64,000 bases of DNA, from contig JAWQUS010000008.1 in the NCBI GenBank assembly GCA_036365455.1, forward strand, positions 19,327,501 to 19,391,500, given 5' to 3'. A program made the translations under genes and the position numbers. The notes under the pieces were generated by a model that did not search any database, had not been told where the DNA came from, and saw only the letters and a program-made list of their open reading frames with translations. The stretch is from Macrosoma leucophasiata (lineage: Eukaryota; Arthropoda; Insecta; Lepidoptera; Hedylidae). Below, piece by piece: positions 19,916-30,725 of this stretch; within the stretch, counting starts at the first letter, position 1; every line of letters begins with the position of its first letter.

Positions 19916-20388
19916 TACTTTACTGGTGGTAGAGCTCCAGTGACGGAACTCGCGGACGTAGGCACCACCGCGTTTCTTGCTGCTAAATGGTAGTGTTAAG
20001 CACTATCGTGTTGCGGTCAGGTGGTACGGCCCTGAAATTTCCGGTACAGAGGCATAACACCTTACGCCTCAGGAGTGGTAACGCACCTGCATTTTGACCT
20101 TGGGCTTTGTGTAAGTGTCTATAGGCTGCAGTCATCACTTAACATCAATGTGAACTGCATGCTTGTTTGAGACTTCCATAAAATAGCGATATCATTCCTG
20201 GGGCCTTAGGTGTTATGCCTCTGTGCCGGAAATCACAGCACCGTACATTACCACCTGACCGGAACACGATAGTGCTGAACACTACCATTTAGCGGCAAGT
20301 ATATTAAGTAATGCGGTGGTGCCTACGCCTGCGAGCTCCGTCACTGGAGCTCTATCACCAGTAAAGTACAGTCAGTCAATCGACTGAC
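19896..20388. repeat. Palindrome of two inverted family A elements
   Basis: A plus-sense A element (19,918-20,170) faces a truncated minus-sense copy (20,178-20,364). Both outer flanks carry GTCAGTCGATTGACTGACTG or its complement plus the next few bases, so the inversion includes DNA outside the element. Many mismatches show it is not recent. A further 5'-end stub (GGAGCTTTACCACCAGT) follows at about 20,397-20,413. Confidence 0.7.
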
Positions 20389-20519
20389 AATCACAGGAGC
20401 TTTACCACCAGTAGGCTGTGCTATAACTATCAATAAGGCAACATCTTACACATCATAACCTGACATTCTTTTGTACCTCTGAACCTCTGGTTCCTCTGTT
20501 GTTATTTTTAACCGACTTG

Positions 20520-20830
20520 AAAAAGGAGGAGGTTCTCAATTCGTCTGTATGTTTTTTTTCTGTGTAATTTTGTGTTTTTGCTTGGTTAACAAATAGCTAA
20601 CAAATAGCTTTTTTCATTTAAATAACTTGCTTGGAATATAGCGCATGTCGCTTTTTAAATATATAAACTCATTTTCGTAAGATGAGTTCTTCTATAAAAT
20701 TATCTTGTCACAATGTTAGTTACCCTCCGAAACGGCTAGACCGATTCTAATGAAATTTTGTGAGCCTATGACCTACTGAAGGTCTGAGAATCGACCAACA
20801 TCTATTTTTCATGCACCTAAGTGATATGAG
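20520..20830 (+). repeat. Minor repeat plus family G 5' fragment
   Basis: ACCGACTTGAAAAAGGAGGA (about 20,511) is a motif I associate with widespread insect repeats. From about 20,702, TATCTTGTCACAATGTTAGT and GGCTAGACCGATTCTAATG match the start of family G, without its CTAG end. Confidence 0.4.
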
Positions 20831-20935
20831 TGATTCCCCCCTCTTTTTTTATATTTTTTTTTGTCATCTATTTTTTTATACATCCTAGGAGACACGAAAT
20901 TCGTCGGGGCAGATTCAGCATAACTGTGAGGCGTG

Positions 20936-21310
20936 ATATAATAATAATAATAATGGCAACCCATTATACGTCCCACTGCTGGGCACGAGTCTCTCCTCTT
21001 TTTGGAGGGAGGCCTGGAGCTTACTCCACCACGCTGCTCCAAAGCGGATTGATGGAGGTGGGTGGGTGGGTTAGTGGCCAACCCGCTGTCGGATGTTTTC
21101 AAACCGCCCATAAGGGCTCCGACAAGGTTTAACGGCTGCTATCTATCGATAGCAACCGGGACCGACGGCTTAACGTGCCCTCCGAAGCACGGAAACGCGC
21201 ATTTAATTTGCCACTAGCGATCACCTATCACACTACGCGACCGCGCCCTTAATGCTTAACCGAGTAGATCGCTTACGATCTACACGAGCCGCGGGGCCAT
21301 GCGCGCTTCT
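20936..21310 (-). repeat. Family C 5S rRNA-headed SINE
   Basis: Full-length copy. The ATT-type tail is at 20,937-20,955, and the 5S-like segment is at 21,217-21,260 (read on minus, ending GATAGGTGATCGC, so slightly eroded). The 5' end CATGGCCCCGCGGCTCG lies at about 21,285-21,301. The frames on both strands are not genes. Confidence 0.75.
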
Positions 21311-21547
21311 GAAAACGTGTACTGAAATACATTATAATTAGTTCAGCATAGCAGCTGTTAAAACAATAGCTGCAAATATTGTTCACCGCATAATTACAGT
21401 CACGAGTACGGTGTGAGGTCTAAATAGGTCATAATTAACTCGTTCAAATGACCAATGGCTGTGATATCGATATAAGCGCTTTTGTTTTAAAGCAACATCA
21501 GATTGCATATGGATAATAGAGATATGAACATATAGGTGCCTACTTTG

Positions 21548-21792
21548 TTTTTATGCTTTGAAAGTGGCAAACAAGCATTCAGTTCACATTGGTGTTAAGT
21601 GATGACTGCAGCCTATAGACACCCACACAAAGAAAAAGGTCAAAATGCAGATGCGTTACCACTCCTGAGGCCTAAGGTGTTGTGTGACCGGAACACGATA
21701 GTGCTGAACACTACCATTTAGCGGCAAGTGTATTAGGTAATGCGGTGTTGCCTACGCCCGCTAGCTTCGTCACTGGAGCTCTACCACCAGTA
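21548..21792 (-). repeat. Family A interspersed element
   Basis: Near full length, with an internal deletion between GGTGTTGTG and TGACCGGAAC; the hairpin end is preserved. Confidence 0.75.
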
Positions 21793-21852
21793 ATACTAAA
21801 TAGATAACTGCAAAGAAGATAAATAAGTTTCATTAAATGTTTTTTAGTTCTT

Positions 21853-21970
21853 TACTCAGGGGTGGCAACGAAAAGTACGTCTTTGTGTCGGTGTCTATAG
21901 GCTGCAGTCAGCACTTAACATCAAAGTGAACTGCACGCTTGTTTGCCACATTCGTCACACAAAAAAAAAT
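21853..21970 (+). repeat. Family A element, 3' third
   Basis: CAGGGGTGGCAACG through GTGAACTGCACGCTTGTTTG plus an A run; the 5' two-thirds are missing. Confidence 0.6.
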
Positions 21971-22268
21971 GTAAATACACATTTTTTTCCTAAGAGAATA
22001 AATCTATTCTATAATTAAAAAGAAGAAAAACTAAAAGTTCTATTGAAGATACAATAAAGCTATGTACCTAATGGATGAAGATTAACAACAACACAACCTT
22101 TTCACAAAAATAACTTTTTTACCTTGTGAATTATTTCAAAGCCAAACATTATTTTAAAAGTAATTTTCGTAAATAACAGTGAAAAACTAATTGGAGAGAA
22201 TTTATTTCATTCACATGAACAGTTACTAATATTTTCTAAGGAAGTTTTCAAAATTTTCTATCAATAGA
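21971..22268. other. AT-rich spacer
   Basis: Nothing recognised. Confidence 0.4.
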
Positions 22269-22455
22269 CTAGCTGTTGCCCGCGGCTTCGCCCGCGTGTA
22301 TGTCGTTTTATAAATATTTTTTCCTGAATTTTCTTTGCTACAAACCTCACGGAGCCCGAGACCTTTCCAACGAATGCAAAACCGTGGAAATCGGTTCGTG
22401 CATTCTGGAGTTATAGCGTCAGGAAGGAAAACCCGACTTATTTTTATATTATAGA
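22269..22455 (-). mobile_element. Family P Helitron-like element
   Basis: On the minus strand it begins TCTATAATATAAAAATAAGT and ends GGGCAACAGCTAG followed by T. The conserved words are ATTTCCACGGTTTTGCATTC and GCCGCGGGCAACAGC. It is 187 bp, with no coding sequence. The 97-codon minus frame crossing it is a by-product. Confidence 0.55.
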
Positions 22456-22489
22456 TAAATAAATAAGGTGAGTGTATAAGTATTACAGT

Positions 22490-22720
22490 AGCATCGGGAC
22501 GTGACAACTCACCGCCCACTAGCGGAAGAATGACCTTCTAGTCAAACAGAATTCTTCCGCGCGTGCAGTCAGTCAACCGAACGAATGGCGATCAAACCGT
22601 TCCAATGGGTTTGGCAACCATTGTTCAGTTGACTGACTACGCTAGTGGAAGAATTCCCTTCCAGTAGAAAAAAATTCTTCCGGTAGTCGGAAGTGGAATC
22701 GTCGCGTCCCTACGCCAGCA
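22490..22720 (+). repeat. Family M foldback repeat
   Basis: CATCGGGACGTGACAACTC at the left is matched by an inverted TCGTCGCGTCCCTACGCC at the right. Inside are GCGGAAGAATGACCTTC and two GAATTCTTCCG units in both orientations. The whole resembles a MITE with long imperfect inverted ends. Confidence 0.5.
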
Positions 22721-23191
22721 AATTCAGTTAGGTGTTAAGTAGGACGCTTTCGAGTTGGAGCGTGCAATTCATAGTACGGCACCAATCTATTGCGATCGAT
22801 GTTATTTGCAATCTACATGGACAACTATTTGTAAGAACCGTTGACAAACTACAAATGGCAGAGCTAAAATGGAGAAGGTCCTATATGCCACCGCATTATC
22901 TTATTGCGAAGCGCTTCTTCTTTAAATCTTAATAAGTCAGGAACAGTTATCTAAATCGAAAAATGATGGTGGAACATCCATAATATTTTTGAAAGACCTA
23001 TCCAACAATACCTCACACTATAAAAATCTGAAATAAAAAAAAATATCCACGTGTTACATGTAAGGGAGGTTACCCTAAATATTTTTAATCATATTAATTG
23101 GCATTATAGTGTTAAATTCTTTTACACAATAAAAAACACAACTATAAATAAATATATCGCCGTAAATTAATGCAGTAAAGTTTTAAAAATG
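22721..23191. other. Spacer with one unrecognised short frame
   Basis: A 66-codon plus frame (22,732-22,932) has mixed composition but no domain and no splice signals that stand out. I do not call it a gene. Confidence 0.35.
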
Positions 23192-23450
23192 TATGTATGC
23201 ATCTATCTTCACGCCAGGTCCCTAACGGGGTAGGCAGAGAGTGTAGAGCGCCAGATATCCCGGTCCTGACAAACCTCTCGTGCCTCGTCTACCTTCATCA
23301 TTCACTTCATACATGCACGCCGATTCCTAAAACTTTTGACCCCACCATCAGACAAAACTCGACCTATTTGGTCATGGTAGGTCAGTCTTGGTCTTCCTTG
23401 GCCTCTGCAAACATCCACATTCGCATTGTAGGTATATCTGTTTTAAAAAT
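23192..23450 (-). pseudogene. LINE C-terminal remnant
   Basis: Inverted relative of 14,060-14,375. It contains CTAACGGGGTAGGCAGAGAG, CCAGATATCCCGGTCCTGAC and TTGGTCATGGTAGGTCAG in the same order. Frames are broken and only the last part of the ORF and its 3' flank remain. Confidence 0.6.
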
Positions 23451-24807
23451 CACTTTAAAAATCTCAAATAATTGGTGAACGAAAGTATTTTTTTTTTGTA
23501 TTCGACTGTACATGACAATATAATTGGACCGAATCTACCCATTTAAGAAAAACTCTTGGTGATTCGGTCCACTTTCCATTTGTGGGCCGAATATCCCCAT
23601 GAATAAAATGCTTATTGGCGTTTCGGTCCGCGGGTCGAAACACAAGCGGACCGAAACGCCCCACAACCGTAGATTTCGAGATGTTATATATTTTTTAATT
23701 CGATATCTTGAAGTATATCGTTATTTTTTTATTTCATATTTTATATTTCGATAATACTACTGATGGCAAATCGTTCTGCCACGCGAACGCAAACACTAAA
23801 ATTTCACCGACTAGGTATAATGTTCTATCAGTTTTTCAAAACTGAGAAAATTCACCATCTGCTTTATTACTGTTTCAAAACTTACAAAGTTCGTCTATAA
23901 TGTTATATTACTTTTTCACAACTTTTTACATATTCAAAAAGTATATACCTACATAATTTTTATACATACAGCTAGTTTATCTTTTTTTTTTTTAATTTTG
24001 GCATCGCTATTATGCATATTGCCAGTGTCAAGTAAAACGATATTTCGTATTTATTTAAACAGCGTAAGAGTTAGTATTTATAGTCAGTCAATTATTTTAT
24101 TAAGCATGTCAGTCAAGTGAGTTACAGTCATGTTATTCAGTAATCATGTCCTAGCGGCGCGTGCGAAGCGCGCGACGCGGTCAAGTTATTCGAGTAAAGC
24201 GATGGCTACTTTACCATAACATTTACAATGAAGTTTTGGAAGCAACCTGAAAGGTCGTGTTTTCGCACTGTTATTCTATTTCACTATCACGGGCACTGTA
24301 ATAAACCTATATCAAACAAAATGCCACCATCTTTATTCAATATAACTTAAAAATACACCAAGAAAATGAAATAAAATAAAAGCACCATCCGCCTCTTTCA
24401 AGGTTCCCGCCAAAACTCCAGTTTATCTTGTCATATAAGATTCTGCCTGGTTTGGGGTTCCAAAGTGACGTGTAATAAGGTAACTTAATAACCATAATAT
24501 TAACCATAATTATTCAATAAACCTAAAGCTCAACTTTCTTTATAATTGAATGAGCTCTGGGAATTCGATTCGATGAAACGAATAAATACGACAAAGTTTC
24601 GATAAACAACAATTAGCATTCAGTTCATCCAACAGCTATAAATAGTAATAGATTTTTTTTTCTTTCGCGTTTACGATCAAAATACAAGGACCATGGTTAC
24701 ATTGCTGAGAAAAAAGAAATTAAAAGATCCACGCTGAAGAACTTTTTTAACGGAATCTTCACGTCTGTATTCTCTTAAGGGATATATAGAGACAAATACA
24801 CGCATTT
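23451..24807. other. AT-rich stretch, no gene recognised
   Basis: At 23,520-23,660 a degenerate TTCGGTCCGC/GGACCGAA motif recurs about five times in both orientations. A short GC patch GGCGCGTGCGAAGCGCGCGA lies at about 24,154. Otherwise single-copy-looking AT-rich DNA. Confidence 0.4.
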
Positions 24808-25088
24808 TTTTATGTAATGGAAGTGGCAAACAAGCATGCAGTTCACATTGATGTTAAGTGATGACTGCAGGCTTCAGACACTAACACAAAGACCAGAGGT
24901 CAAAATGCAGATGCGTTACCACTTCTGAGGCCTGAGTGTTATGCCTCTGTGCCGGAAATTACAGGGCCCTACATTACCACCTGACCGGAACACGATAGTG
25001 CTGAACACTACCATTTAGTGGCAAGTAAATTAGGTAATGCGGTGGTGCCTACGTCCGCGAACTCCGTCACTGGAGCTCTACCACCAGA
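24808..25088 (-). repeat. Family A interspersed element
   Basis: Full-length minus-strand copy: T run, TATGTAATGGAAGTGGCAAA, and the 5' hairpin end at about 25,062-25,086. Confidence 0.8.
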
Positions 25089-25179
25089 AAAATTTAGTCT
25101 AATAATCTACATTAAAATTTCTGGTTTCATGTAGATGTTGATAGGCTACCTTGCTATACTTACAAAACAAAAAAAGATG

Positions 25180-25250
25180 CGTTGCCACTCTTGAGGACTA
25201 AGTTGTAATGCCTCTGTACCGAAAATTATAGTCCCGTACATTAAACTTGG
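25180..25250 (-). repeat. Family A fragment, diverged
   Basis: GATGCGTTGCCACTCTTGAG through TAATGCCTCTGTACCGAAAA; internal part only. Confidence 0.45.
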
Positions 25251-25452
25251 ACTACTGAGACAGTTATCATGTAACATTCTGACGTTTCTATTACACATAA
25301 CAAGTTGTTTTCGATACGCTTTACACAAGTTTCCTTTCCCACTCCAACCAAACATGTCAATTCTTGAACGAATGCTTACCGCGTTTCTACGAATTTTGTT
25401 TGGAGATATGTCATGCATCGAGTTTTTCGTTCACATTGTTGTTTGTTTCGGA

Positions 25453-26093
25453 CTAGCTGTGCCCGCGACTTCGCCCGCGTGAGAATTTATGATTGTTCAG
25501 TATCTACCCGGACGAAGTCGTGGGCGCAGTTAGTATTAAAGTAGCTTATGTTACTCCTTATTACATAAGCTATTTGCCAGTGAAAGTGCCGTCAAAATCG
25601 GTAAAGCTGTTCCCGAGATTAGCGGGAACAAACAGACAGACTGACAGCGCGCATGGCCCGGCGGCTGGTGTAGATCGTAAGCGATCTACTCGGTTAAGCA
25701 CTACGGGCGCGGTCGGGTAGTGTGATGGGTGACCGCAAGTGGCAAATTAATTGCGCGTCTCCGTGCTTCGGAGGGCACGTTAAGCCGTCGGTCCCGGTTG
25801 CTATCTATAGATAGCAGTCGTTAAACCTTGTCGGAGGCCTTATGGGCGGTTCGAAAACATCCGACAGCGGGTTGGCCACTAACCCATCCACCTCCACCAA
25901 TCCGCATTGTAGCAGCGTGGTGGAGTAGGCTCCAGGCCTCCCCCCAAAAAGGGGAGAGACTCGTGCCCAGCAGTAGGACGTATAATGGGTTGCCATCATT
26001 GTTATTATTATATTATACATACGTATGCATTAAGTAAAAAGCGGTAATTTTTATAATACAAACAAACACTCCAATTTTATTTATATGTATAGA
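25453..26093 (-). mobile_element. Family E Helitron-like element split by a 5S-SINE
   Basis: CTAG at 25,453 and the complement of TCTATA at 26,093 are the family ends. 25,453-25,647 and 26,011-26,093 are the two halves. The interruption lies in the CAGA/CTGA microsatellite just after AACAGACAGACTGACA. Without the SINE, the element would be about 280 bp, the family's normal length. Confidence 0.65.
25648..26010 (+). repeat. Family C 5S rRNA-headed SINE, best copy
   Basis: GCGCATGGCCCGGCGGCTGG starts the element. TAGATCG and CGATCTA form a stem. The 5S-like segment at 25,693-25,736 reads GTTAAGCACTACGGGCGCGG and later GTGTGATGGGTGACCGC, which align with the A box, intermediate element and C box of 5S rRNA. 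The body and ATT tail follow. It is nested in family E. Confidence 0.8.
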
Positions 26094-26885
26094 TGTCTAT
26101 ATAACATGTTGTAATTTATCATGTTTTATTTGTTATCGATTGATCTTTGTAAGCTTAAACAGATACTTAATATTTATTGAATTCTCGCCAAGAACAATTT
26201 ATATACATGGAAGAATTAAATGTTGAGTTTAGTTACTATTTTTTTATCTAAAAACATTAGTTCAATTCTCTTAAATTATAAGGATAATGATATGACAACA
26301 TCGTCGTTTCTTAGGCCGCTACATTTATTTACTTTAAAAGAGGATGAAGCAAGAGTAAGAATAAATGTATGTATGACTTATAGAATCATATAAAGATATC
26401 GTCGGAACATTTCCACTCTAGAAAAGTGGAAATATCGAAATAAAATGAAATCATAAATGGGATAATAAATCCTGTTTGATGATAGACTAATTATTAAATT
26501 TGAAAGGCTTTCTTTTTGAATTTCCTAGTTCAATTTTTTTTGTTACACGTTCGTATTTGTGCCTACTGATTTACGATGAAATTTCAACTTATCCAGTCCA
26601 GTACCTTCGGAGCAAATTGGCCGACACAGACGAACAGACAGACGCGCGATAGAAGTGTATAGATTTCTTAAAATGTAACTTCTAAGTCATTCAACTTGAT
26701 TAAGTACTCGTATACTACGTAAAATACAAAAAAAATGTTAACAGTTAACTCACCTCAAAATATAACAATGAACGTGGCAAACAGTTTGCTGGCATCAAAA
26801 TTAAGTTTATCCCATAATCCAATTTATCTTTTCTTTTGAATTATTCTTCAAGATTCTTTTCTCTCAGGCTCTCTGCTAACTCAAC
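26094..26885. other. AT-rich unique stretch
   Basis: No repeat family of this window and no coding frame. Confidence 0.5.
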
Positions 26886-27187
26886 TGCCTCGGTAGCCTA
26901 GCAGGCCACTACTACTACGCTGAGGTCCTGGGTTCGATTCCCGGGTAGAGGATTATCAGAGATAATGGTGTAAAATCCTTTATTTCTGGTTTAATTGGGA
27001 TTTTTCCATTTTCTGGCAATTTCCCAGTACCTCCAGTTCCTACCAGTAGTAAGTTTGGTAATATGCCCGGAGATGTCAACAAGCTCGCTACCTGTTACAT
27101 GGGCCAAAAACGTAACCGGCGAATCGTGGGTGTTTGCATGCATTTACCTCTGCCTAGCCCTTCGGGGATTACAGGCGTGAAGTTACG
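26886..27187 (+). repeat. Family B tRNA-derived SINE, good copy
   Basis: Head CTGCCTCGGTAGCCTAGC, B box GGTTCGATTCCCGGG, then ATCAGAGATAATGGTGTAAA, CATGGGCCAAAAACGTAACC and the 3' end CCCTTCGGGGATTACAGGCG. The A box lacks the GTGGTAG segment seen in other copies. Confidence 0.8.
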
Positions 27188-27780
27188 TATTTTTTCTACT
27201 AATTCAGTAAAGTATTTCAGGTGTGACAAACGTACATATATACCAAAGTGTCGTACAATAATGTGACTCAGAAGTATATACTCCTATATTCAATCAAGGG
27301 GTGAATATCTGCTGCTGCTTACATGAATGAGTAACATTACCTCTCTAGGCTCTCTACCCACCCTTTCGCGGAATACAGATATAACGTTAGTTCACGTGTA
27401 TTTGCCATTAGATATTATCCTCCAACAGAATAAACATACACGAATTGACAAAGGTTCTGCGAAATGTCATTCAAGCTTATTGATATCTATCGAACACATT
27501 TGCGATGTCTGGGCTACTCAGAATTATATGGATTGGAAAACCCAATAATATTTTACCCGAGTGGTAATGTTCGTTTTATTGTTTTTGCCATCAGCGATTC
27601 CGACAGTGTACCTATTACTCTACTCCTTTCAAAAGGCCAAGAGTGTAATGATAGCTATAAAATTTTAACTTTTTATAATATACGGCCTGTAACTTCCGGC
27701 ACAGGGGCATACGCAGTATTAGATGTTTATATGGAGTTTCGTCTCTTTACGCAGTGGTTATATTGTTTTATATACATGAA
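27188..27780. other. Spacer with two unrecognised short frames
   Basis: Frames of 73 and 106 codons overlap at 27,327-27,784. The longer one crosses a family A scrap (TGTAACTTCCGGCACAGGGG). No domain is recognised and I do not call a gene. Confidence 0.35.
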
Positions 27781-28000
27781 TTGACGACCCGGTTAGTCCA
27801 GCGGTGTGAGTTGACCGTTTGATTCGAAGGGTCGCGGGTTCGATCCCCGCACCGGGACAAATACTTGTATGGCCTACAGATATTTGTTTCGGGTCTGGGT
27901 GTTTATGTAATATGTATTGTATGTGTACAACGGCACCCACGACACAGGTTTATACCTATTGTGGGGCTGTGAGTGTAAGCGTATTTTATTTAATTTTGAG
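27781..28000 (+). repeat. Family D tRNA-derived SINE, intact copy
   Basis: A tRNA-like head at 27,784-27,859 has ACCCGGT paired with ACCGGGA (six of seven), an A box TTAGTCCAGCGGTG and a B box GGGTTCGATCCCCGC. The body carries GGCCTACAGATATTTGTTTC and ACAACGGCACCCACGACACA. It is too irregular in the anticodon region to be a working tRNA. Confidence 0.75.
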
Positions 28001-28059
28001 TAACTTTCACCGTTTACTTTTCGCACGCAAGGAAAGCCCTAAATTTAGCAGTTTTCGCA

Positions 28060-28200
28060 ATATTTTTTATTATCCTAGCGTGATTTTATATAGCGTAAAG
28101 ACTTCCTCAATAAAAAAAAATATCAAATCGATCTAGCAGTTCATGAGATTACCGCGTTCAAACAAACAAACAAACTCTTCAGCTTTATATCATTAAGTAT
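28060..28200 (-). mobile_element. Family G-related fragment
   Basis: AAACAAACAAACTCTTCAGC is the complement of the start of the copy at 33.5 kb, and TAGCAGTTCATGAGATTA matches its body in reverse. Confidence 0.4.
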
Positions 28201-28227
28201 AAGTAAATAAGTATAGATTAGGGATTC

Positions 28228-28555
28228 GTTACTAGCCGCATCTACACCGAACGCATACTCGGGCGAGACAGGCTTGTGAACAAAATGCTCAGTCGGTGTG
28301 GACGTGGTTCGGAGTTGTGCGGGCGTACGGTGGCTCGGCCGAGCATGGCTCGGAGCCGAGCCGTGCGGTGTCGGTAAAGCGGGCGTGCTCAAAGGCGCCT
28401 CAGCACACGACTGTCTATTTTAAATTGTTCGGTCAAACTGATGGCTCGGGATGGCTCTGCTTGCCTAGCGAGCCTCGGCCGAGCCTCGGTCCTCAGCCGA
28501 GCCGCTCGCCCGAATGTGTTTCGCGAGCCTATTCGACCGGTGGAGACGCTGCTAT
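28228..28555. mobile_element. hAT-like MITE candidate, GC-rich
   Basis: A GC-rich island with GCTCGGCCGAG words in both orientations. The right end, read inward on the minus strand, starts CAGCGTCTCCACCGG. The left end shows CCGCATCTACACCGAACGC, an imperfect inverted match, and both ends contain TCGGGCGAG. CAGCG-type ends suggest hAT. An 8-bp target duplication was not found. Confidence 0.35.
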
Positions 28556-28949
28556 TTAAAAAAAATCTTATTAAAAAACTAATTCAAAATTTCACATAGT
28601 TCAGCAATAGTTGATATTGTTAAAAAATTGTAAACGATGTTCTTCATTATACGTTTTATATAGCATAATAATAAGTACTTGGTCACGATATTTCCATCGT
28701 TTCGTCTCTGCCTGGGGTCATTTACAACAACGTTGTAAATACTAAAATATTTCTCTGCATCTATCTACACTAAAGAGGCTTTGAGTAGCTTCCTTTGCAA
28801 AGTCTGGCATTTTGTAGCAATAAAAATTTGTACGACAATTAATATCGTTTGTTGACTGATAAAGGTAGTTACCTGTGAAAATGATTATATCCATCCTTAA
28901 TTTTACACAACGAGTACATCTTTGAGAAGCTATCCAGTAACTAACTCAG

Positions 28950-29213
28950 CAGCCTAGCGGTAGAAGGCCACTAGAGTCCTGGATTCAATGGCAATCAGAA
29001 ATAACGGTGTAAAATCTTTTGTCTCTGGTTCTATTGGGTGTTCTATTTTTTGGCAGTTTTCTAGTACCTCTGGGTTTCGTAATTTGTCCCGGCTCGCCAC
29101 CTGTTACATGGGCAAACACGTAATCGGCAAATCGTGTTTTTGCGTGTATGCTTGAATGCATGCATTTTCCTTTGCCTACCCCTTCGGAGAATACAGACGA
29201 GAAGTTACGTTCT
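28950..29213 (+). repeat. Family B SINE, eroded
   Basis: CAGCCTAGCGGTAGAAGGCC is a recognisable A box; the B box is deleted. The body (CGCCACCTGTTACATGGGC) and 3' end CCCCTTCGGAGAATACAGAC remain. Confidence 0.65.
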
Positions 29214-29486
29214 ATTCAGTATAATAATCTCGGAAATAGCGCGCCGCGGCCCCCGCTTTAAGAATAATATAACGTTAGTACTTAACTAACTTTTCCACAG
29301 AAGGCGTTTCAACTTTCTTGAACATTTCGCTTTAATAATGTAAATAATCGGACCATCGTGGTTAATTACCAAAAAAATACATTTTATAGGCTAATGTCGC
29401 TTCTACTCATGTGTATTTCTAAATTGGAAAATTAATTTAATTATCTATTTAAAAGTAATTATCAATAATCATTATTTTATTGTCTA
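29214..29486. other. AT-rich spacer
   Basis: Nothing recognised. Confidence 0.4.
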
Positions 29487-29550
29487 TCGCTCCACGCTCT
29501 CTGCCTACCGCGTGAGGGACTTGGCGTGAAGACATATATACATACATTAC
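29487..29550 (+). repeat. LINE 3' fragment
   Basis: CTCTCTGCCTACCGCGTGAG and GACATATATACATACATT match the 3' end of the LINE remnant at 14.06-14.375 kb. Confidence 0.4.
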
Positions 29551-29618
29551 TGTCCTTGATGAAAGCACACGTTTAAATCTCCGCGTTTGTTGTAAAACAC
29601 CGAACCCTCGCCACTGAT

Positions 29619-30144
29619 CTGCCACTAAATAATAGTGTTCAGCACTTCACGTTTCGGCCGTGAAGGCTCTCTGACTCTTAGGGTTACGTGGCCTACATGG
29701 ATTTAATATACTAACGGTACGGAATCCTTCGTATAGGAGTCCAACTCGCATTTGGCCGGTTTTATTCTTAGGTATTTATTATAGGTATATCTATGTTCAT
29801 TGCCATTAGAAGTATCTAAGAAGTTATTTTTGTATCCAACTTTGACATAATACAAGATTTTCCAATCTTCACCTCTTAACTTCAAGTCGGACCTCGACAC
29901 AAAGTTATAAATTATTCTTACAACATGCTCAAGCGATAAAATGTTAGTTTTGCGAACTGGCAATGAACATAGCTATACCTATATTAAATACCTAAGAATA
30001 AAACCGGCCAAATGCGAATTGGACTCCTATACAAAGGATTCCGTACCGTTAGTGTATTAATTCCATGTAGGCCACGGAACCCTGAAAATTGGAGGGCCTT
30101 CACGACCGAAACGCGAAGTGCTGAACACTATTATTTAGTGGCAG
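29619..30144. repeat. Foldback element with ~187-bp arms
   Basis: Arms 29,619-29,806 and 29,958-30,144 are inverted copies with scattered mismatches and a spacer of about 150 bp. Outer ends CTGCCACTAAATAATAGTG/CACTATTATTTAGTGGCAG resemble an internal part of family A (CCGCTAAATGGTAGTGTTC). The inner part carries GGCCAAATGCGAATTGGACT and GGATTCCGTACCGTTAGTG, a motif I associate with a widespread insect repeat. No coding capacity. Confidence 0.7.
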
Positions 30145-30571
30145 GAAATGCTTTGGTGCACCTAAAATTACAAAGTTACTCTACCAGTTATGTATGCATA
30201 TTTTGTATAAGATATTGTTTTATTCCTAAGCGGATATTCTACTAACATTTCCAAATTTTTGAAGAAATGTAGTATAACTAATATAATATGTTACCTTTAA
30301 CCAGGACTTCTATGAAACTGAATAGTTATTAAAATAAACAAATAGTTTATCCAACGTTGTGATCACGCGTTGAATTTGTAACCTATAATAATTAATGAGG
30401 TATTTGTAACAGTTTGAGCTGGCATAATGGCGACATTATTATATAGAATGAAGGCAAATTACAATTATGGCCATATTGATCGGTATTTTCAAGAAAAAAA
30501 AACAGATTAAAAAATATCGTGATGAACAATTAGGCGAATATTTAATTATCTTTCCGTTACGTATTTTTAAG
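30145..30571. other. AT-rich spacer
   Basis: No gene; the 120-codon frame from 30,467 is AT-driven and runs through the next repeat. Confidence 0.45.
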
Positions 30572-30725
30572 GCGTCGGGATGTCGGAATCATTCCAATGA
30601 GGCGGTACTAAATATATACATATACCAACCAACCCAGATCGCCAAGCCAAGCGTGGCAATTATTTATGCATATGATTCAATAGGATATATTTGGACAAAA
30701 GTCCAGCCGAAGTATAGCGAAAACC
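30572..30725 (-). repeat. Family M/N fragment
   Basis: GCGTCGGGATGTCGGAATC plus GCCAAGCCAAGCGTGGCAAT and ATTTGGACAAAAGTCCAGCC match the composite family in part. Confidence 0.35.

Noticed and set aside
27464..27784. 106-codon plus frame
   Set aside because: Ends in a family A scrap, overlaps another frame, no domain or splice evidence.
27784..27859. Functional tRNA gene
   Set aside because: Head of a SINE with a repeat body and irregular anticodon region.
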